Assembly (NCBI GenBank): GCA_014799395.1
Contig: JAAVID010000006.1
Location: 64,282 to 128,281 of the forward strand
Reading direction: 5' to 3'
Source of the DNA: Oscillospiraceae bacterium
GTDB lineage: Bacteria > Bacillota > Clostridia > Oscillospirales > Ruminococcaceae
Length of the DNA stretch: 64,000 bases
Shown one piece after another: positions 60,099 to 64,000 of this stretch. The notes under the pieces are model-generated. The model was not told where the DNA came from. It did not search any database and was given only the letters and a program-made list of their open reading frames with translations. Every line of letters begins with the position of its first letter. The stretch's first letter is position 1. A program made the position numbers and the translations under genes.

Positions 60099-60974
60099 TC
60101 AGTTTTTCCTCCACAGCATAATATTATCCTCAAAGCTAACGTCCAGCCTGCCCGTATCGTGAAGCCACGCGAGATACGACCTCACCGTGCTGCCTACAAG
60201 GACGTACTGCTCAAACGTCATTTTCAGCCCGTATTCCGAAAACAGCGACTGCAAGACCCGTTCAAAGCTGCTCGGCGTTTCACAAAGCGCGGTTATGCGG
60301 TCGGCGATCTCGTTCACCTTGTCGATATTGTACTGCGCAAGCTCGGCGATATTATCCGTCGCGGCGGCGTGAGACGGCACGAACATTTTCGCGGTCATTC
60401 CCTTGACGCGTTCAAGCGTGTTAAGATATTCCGCGACGTCGTAAATAAAGCCTATACGATACTTATCAAGCGTCTCCCTGCTTGACAGGCAGTCCGCGAG
60501 GAAAACAACGTCGTCGGGAGTGCGGAAGCCCGTCATATTAAAGAAGTGACCGCCCAGCGGTATTATCTCCAGTTCGCTCGGGAAATCGCCGTCCGAGAAG
60601 TCCGTGACCTCGCTCTCCGCCGCCAGCAAAAACTTATGCCGAAGCTCCTTGCACGGAAATCCGCCGTACAGGAACGACGGCTCCAGTATCGGGTTTTCGG
60701 TGAACGCTTTTTCAATTCCCGTCGAGAATATCTTACACCCCGTCTGCTGTTGAAGATAACGGTTGCCGCCGATGTGATCGGCGTTGGAGTGCGTGTTGAC
60801 GATACCGCGGAGCTTCCACCCGTTATCGTCAAGTATTTTGCGGACTTTCCTGCCCGCGTCCTTGTCGTTGCCGCTGTCGATAAGATACGCGCCGCCGTCT
60901 GCAAGATAAACGCCTATCTTGGCGGGGCTTTCTATATAATAGGTACGTTCGCCGACTTGGTTTAATTCAAACAT
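60099..60974 (-). CDS. MBL-fold metallohydrolase
   Basis: IVNTHSNADHIGG; VPSHAAA; start re-set to MFELNQ. Confidence 0.88.
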   Translation of the reverse strand: MFELNQVGERTYYIESPAKIGVYLADGGAYLIDSGNDKDAGRKVRKILDDNGWKLRGIVNTHSNADHIGGNRYLQQQTGCKIFSTGIEKAFTENPILEPSFLYGGFPCKELRHKFLLAAESEVTDFSDGDFPSELEIIPLGGHFFNMTGFRTPDDVVFLADCLSSRETLDKYRIGFIYDVAEYLNTLERVKGMTAKMFVPSHAAATDNIAELAQYNIDKVNEIADRITALCETPSSFERVLQSLFSEYGLKMTFEQYVLVGSTVRSYLAWLHDTGRLDVSFEDNIMLWRKN

Positions 60975-60987
60975 AATGTCCTCCCTA

Positions 60988-61150
60988 AGAGCCTGTTTAG
61001 TATCTCGCCGCACACATCTCGCTTACGTCTTTTTCGCCACACTTAGGCAATTTTGCTTGAAATACATAAAGTATTCCTGCGCAAAATTGCCGTCGTTTGG
61101 CGAAAAATCCGCTGCGCGATCTGCGCACGTCGAGACACTAAACCGGCTCT
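60988..61150. mobile_element. MITE-like 163-bp palindromic element, copy B
   Basis: AGAGCCTGTTTAGTATCTCG/CGAGACACTAAACCGGCTCT ends (18/20 paired); TTTTCGCC..GGCAATTTTGC inner arms; apex core matches copy A on opposite strand. Confidence 0.8.
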
Positions 61151-61691
61151 AATAAAAAATCGTGTTGTATATACGGCACGGCTCGCCGTAAGGATTTGCG
61201 TAGACGTGCGGAGTATCGGCGCGGAAACGCGCAGCCTGACCCTCCGAAAGCGTCTCGGTATGCTCGTTTGCGGTGACATCCAGTGTGCCGCTTATCACGA
61301 AAACAGTCTCCTCGACGTTCTCCGCGTGAGCGTCCGAGCGGTGGATACAGCCCTCGTCAAACTCAATAACGAACGCCTCAAAACTGCGTATCGGGTCAAA
61401 CTGGAACAGCGTATATGCCCGCATTGCGCTGTTTTCCTCCGAGATACATTCCGACGGGCTTACCGTTACAAATCTTCCCTCACGCTCGCGCAGAAGCGAT
61501 GACAAGGGCGCTTTTAATCCCGTCGCTATCTTCCAAAGCGTATTGATCGTCGGAGAGGACTGTCCGCGCTCTATCTGCCCGAGCATAGGCTTGCTCACGC
61601 CGGTAAGCTCGGAGAGCTCGTCCAAGGTGAGCCCTCTCGATTGACGTATACTTTTCAGCTCTCTGCCGACTGTAAGGCTCTGCATTTTCAT
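61149..61691 (-). CDS. XRE-cupin transcriptional regulator
   Basis: GRELKSIRQSRGLTLDELSELTGVSKPMLGQIERGQSSPTINTLWKIATGL + C-terminal cupin; start re-set to MKMQSL. Confidence 0.92.
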   Translation of the reverse strand: MKMQSLTVGRELKSIRQSRGLTLDELSELTGVSKPMLGQIERGQSSPTINTLWKIATGLKAPLSSLLREREGRFVTVSPSECISEENSAMRAYTLFQFDPIRSFEAFVIEFDEGCIHRSDAHAENVEETVFVISGTLDVTANEHTETLSEGQAARFRADTPHVYANPYGEPCRIYNTIFY

Positions 61692-61818
61692 CCCTCCCGT
61701 ATATGACAAAACATCTTTTTGTATATTATAACATATTTTTGAATGACTGTCAAGCACAAAAATCGCGGCAGACCGTTCATAATTCGGTCTGCCGCTTTTC
61801 ATATTTATTTGCCGGGAG

Positions 61819-62532
61819 CTACTTTTCGACCTCGACGATAAATCCGTCAAAGCCCTTTTTCTTTGCCTCGGCGAGACAGTTCTCGGCGTTCTGTCTGTTC
61901 TTGAAAGCGCCTACCTGTACGCGGTAGAGCTTTTCTGGAACGCCGTCCGCGTTGAGGTATATTCTCACCTTATCCCTGAACCAGTCCATATCCCTTCCGA
62001 ATTTGGATAGCCAGTTTTCGGGGTCTCCGTGAGCGCTTGCGTAGCCGCGCTTGTTCGCTTCCTTGTGGGAGACGACGTTCTCCAGCTTAATGGACGGATA
62101 TTGCCCGATAAGCTCCGCGCAGACCTTTGCCATAATGTCGAACGCCTGCTCGAAATAGGTCTTGTCGGTAAGCCCGTCCTCCGCTATCTCGAATTGAATG
62201 TACGCGGGGTCGTAGTTGTACGAGCCGTTTTTCCCCGAGCCGCAGCCCCAGCAGCATATGTCATAGGGCAGTATCTGCGCCGCCTTGACCTCGCCGTTTT
62301 TGTCCTTTCCGACGACCCCGTGAGGAGTTACGTCGTTGCTGTTTTCGCCGCCGAAATAGTTCTTGTTGGGATTTACGCCGCAAATATCGGGCGCGTTGAC
62401 GTAACGCTTCAAATTCGGATTGTTCGCGCCCGTAGAGTGTACCACGATACCCTCGGGAACGCCCTTTGGCATTTTTTTTGCCGCCTTGAAGCAGTCGGAA
62501 AAATCCGCTATCGCTTTAAATGTCGTCGCCAT
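61819..62532 (-). CDS. Phage-type N-acetylmuramoyl-L-alanine amidase with SPOR-like tail
   Basis: GIVVHSTGANNPNLKRYV..HGVVGKDKNGEVKAAQILPYDICCWGCGSGKNGSYN..VSHKEANKRGYASAHGDPENW. Confidence 0.85.
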   Translation of the reverse strand: MATTFKAIADFSDCFKAAKKMPKGVPEGIVVHSTGANNPNLKRYVNAPDICGVNPNKNYFGGENSNDVTPHGVVGKDKNGEVKAAQILPYDICCWGCGSGKNGSYNYDPAYIQFEIAEDGLTDKTYFEQAFDIMAKVCAELIGQYPSIKLENVVSHKEANKRGYASAHGDPENWLSKFGRDMDWFRDKVRIYLNADGVPEKLYRVQVGAFKNRQNAENCLAEAKKKGFDGFIVEVEK

Positions 62533-62728
62533 TGCTTCCTCCCTTGCCGTCCGCAAGCCCCTCGCCGAGCACATAGCCGACGACCGCCGCGCCGCTCAAA
62601 ATAGCGCCGCTTATCTTATCGGCGGTCTCCTGCGAGCCGTTGCCGAGAACGATAAGCCCCGCGACAAATCCCGCGATACTCACCCAGAGTTTACGGCTTG
62701 TCAGTTTTCTTTTCCAATCGATTTTCAT
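62516..62728 (-). CDS. Phage holin family protein
   Basis: KIDWKRKLTSRKLWVSIAGFVAGLIVLGNGSQETADKISGAILSGAAVVGYVLGEGLAD. Confidence 0.8.
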   Translation of the reverse strand: MKIDWKRKLTSRKLWVSIAGFVAGLIVLGNGSQETADKISGAILSGAAVVGYVLGEGLADGKGGSNGDDI

Positions 62729-62740
62729 AGTGTACCCTCC

Positions 62741-62974
62741 TTAGTTATGTGGTTTGTGATACTGTTTAAGTTCGTTAACGTCCTGCTCAATATCGTTAAG
62801 GCGTTGTTCCACAAGCGGCATTCTCTGTGCGAACCGGTTGTGTTCCTCAACCTTTTTTTCGAGCTGCTCGATACGGTAAGCCGTCAGCTTGGACGACACC
62901 AGAATACCCCCGAGAGACCCGCCGAGCGTACCGATAAGCGACAATACAGCCACAATAATTGCCGTAATGTCCAA
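62741..62974 (-). CDS. XhlA-like hemolysin/holin accessory
   Basis: TM then coiled coil 'RIEQLEKKVEEHNRFAQRMPLVEQRLNDIEQDVNELKQYH'; TTG start after TTGGAGG. Confidence 0.7.
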   Translation of the reverse strand: MDITAIIVAVLSLIGTLGGSLGGILVSSKLTAYRIEQLEKKVEEHNRFAQRMPLVEQRLNDIEQDVNELKQYHKPHN

Positions 62975-62975
62975 A

Positions 62976-63080
62976 TCAGTCCACCTCCAACAGCTTGGCG
63001 ACCTCGCCGCGCAATTTTTCGGGAACGCTTTCAAGGGTCTTAAGCCCTTGCTTTATAAGATTTGCGTAAATATTTGCCAT
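62976..63080 (-). CDS. CD1375-like small phage protein
   Basis: 34 aa MANIYANLIKQGLKTLESVPEKLRGEVAKLLEVD, below ORF-track cutoff. Confidence 0.6.
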   Translation of the reverse strand: MANIYANLIKQGLKTLESVPEKLRGEVAKLLEVD

Positions 63081-63085
63081 TTACA

Positions 63086-63352
63086 TCACACCTCCGTTTT
63101 TTCGTACAGCCTGCAAAGCGCAAGCTGTATATTCGTGATCTGTTCCGCAAGCCGTTCGCTTTCGGCGGCCTGCAATTTGATAAATTCGTTTTTATCGTAC
63201 CGAACCATATCGTACTCCCAGCCGACAAATTCGTTTTCCTCGCCGACGTTCTCCGCGACCTCGTGAATATTGGAATTCCTCCACACGCTGAACTCGTCGA
63301 TCTTAACGGGCTCGGGACGCACCGTTGAGCGTACGGTACCGTAGTCCCTCAT
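63086..63352 (-). CDS. Phage-associated hypothetical protein
   Basis: MRDYGTVRSTVRPEPVKIDEFSVWRNSNIHEV..; upstream of lysis genes, RBS GGGAGGTG. Confidence 0.55.
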   Translation of the reverse strand: MRDYGTVRSTVRPEPVKIDEFSVWRNSNIHEVAENVGEENEFVGWEYDMVRYDKNEFIKLQAAESERLAEQITNIQLALCRLYEKTEV

Positions 63353-63413
63353 TAGTTCACCTCCCTTCCGCTTCATATTAGCACGCCGTCAACTGCAAAA
63401 AACTGCATAAAAA

Positions 63414-63441
63414 AACCTCCTTGGTTTTCCAAGGAGGTAAA
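63414..63441 (-). terminator. Rho-independent terminator for the HD-GYP gene
   Basis: ACCTCCTTGG tttt CCAAGGAGGT; A run on + strand side (T run on - strand). Confidence 0.7.
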
Positions 63442-63456
63442 TATTATCGTTTGATT

Positions 63457-64000
63457 TTATGCCGAAGTGGAAGCCTGATAATCTCCGTTGTATATTCCCG
63501 TTACGGAGGTGGTGAGGAAGCGGAAGTCGTTCATAAGATCGAGTTCCTCGCCCGGGTGATCGCCCATTATGCGCACGGTCGGACGAAGAACGTTTGTACT
63601 GTGCGCGATAACAACGCCGTGCCTGCCGTCGGAAAGCTGAACCATAGTTCCGATAGGATAGGGATTGAACGCGCGGAGGAACGCCTGCGCTACCCCGAGG
63701 TCGAAATGCACTCCGCTTCCGCCGAGTATGTACTCCTCCGTCTCCGCGACCGACCACGGCACGCGGTAAGGGCGGTTGGAGGTCAGCGCGTCAAACACGT
63801 CGCAAACGGTGAGGATACGCGCGATAAGCGGTATTTTCTCTCCCGCGAGCCCCGTCGGATAGCCCGTTCCGTCGTATTTTTCCTGGTGGAACAGTACGCC
63901 CGACATAATGTTCGAGCTGAAATTTCCGCCGTTTTTGAGTATATTGTAACCGATAAGAGGGTGACGTTTTATCTCCTCAAATTCCTCGTTTGTGAGCTTT
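63457..64000 (-). CDS. HD-GYP domain protein (partial; continues beyond window)
   Basis: KRHPLIGYNILKNGGNFSSNIMSGVLFHQEKYDGTGYPTGLAGEKIPLIARILTVCDVFDALTSNRPYR. Confidence 0.9.
   Translation of the reverse strand, partial: KLTNEEFEEIKRHPLIGYNILKNGGNFSSNIMSGVLFHQEKYDGTGYPTGLAGEKIPLIARILTVCDVFDALTSNRPYRVPWSVAETEEYILGGSGVHFDLGVAQAFLRAFNPYPIGTMVQLSDGRHGVVIAHSTNVLRPTVRIMGDHPGEELDLMNDFRFLTTSVTGIYNGDYQASTSA

Overview
The window looks like a low-GC-Gram-positive (Clostridia/Oscillospiraceae-like) chromosome; taxonomy is inferred from gene content only. Bases 1 to ~18.7 kb are an AT-richer mobile element. It carries an XRE repressor with an operator array, a Fic protein, a serine recombinase, a replication-initiator-like gene next to a repeat-rich candidate origin, a primase-helicase split by a one-base frameshift, a solitary 1240-aa tape-measure-like protein, mazEF, and a putative GNAT-type toxin pair. 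No capsid, terminase, relaxase or T4SS genes are visible in this part. A palindrome-dense segment (18.94-19.22 kb) follows. From 19.4 to 49 kb the content is mostly ordinary chromosome: MCP, ABC exporters, tgt, mntP, GntR-ABC, three NPxTG surface proteins, M23 peptidase, PAS/GGDEF/GAF protein, GH51, ECF sigma/anti-sigma, ispH-rpsA fusion, plsC, cmk, RpiR. At 49.26-54.65 kb sits a compact host-composition phage head module (portal, scaffold-like, capsid, connectors, hub-like protein) without terminase, integrase, tail tube or tape measure. An orphan amidase-holin-XhlA-like lysis cassette lies at 61.8-63.4 kb. The most notable non-coding discovery is a pair of ~164-bp near-perfect palindromic elements (49082-49245 and 60988-61150) sharing a conserved apex with compensatory base-pair changes. 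All family calls are by eye from the translations; no searches were run.
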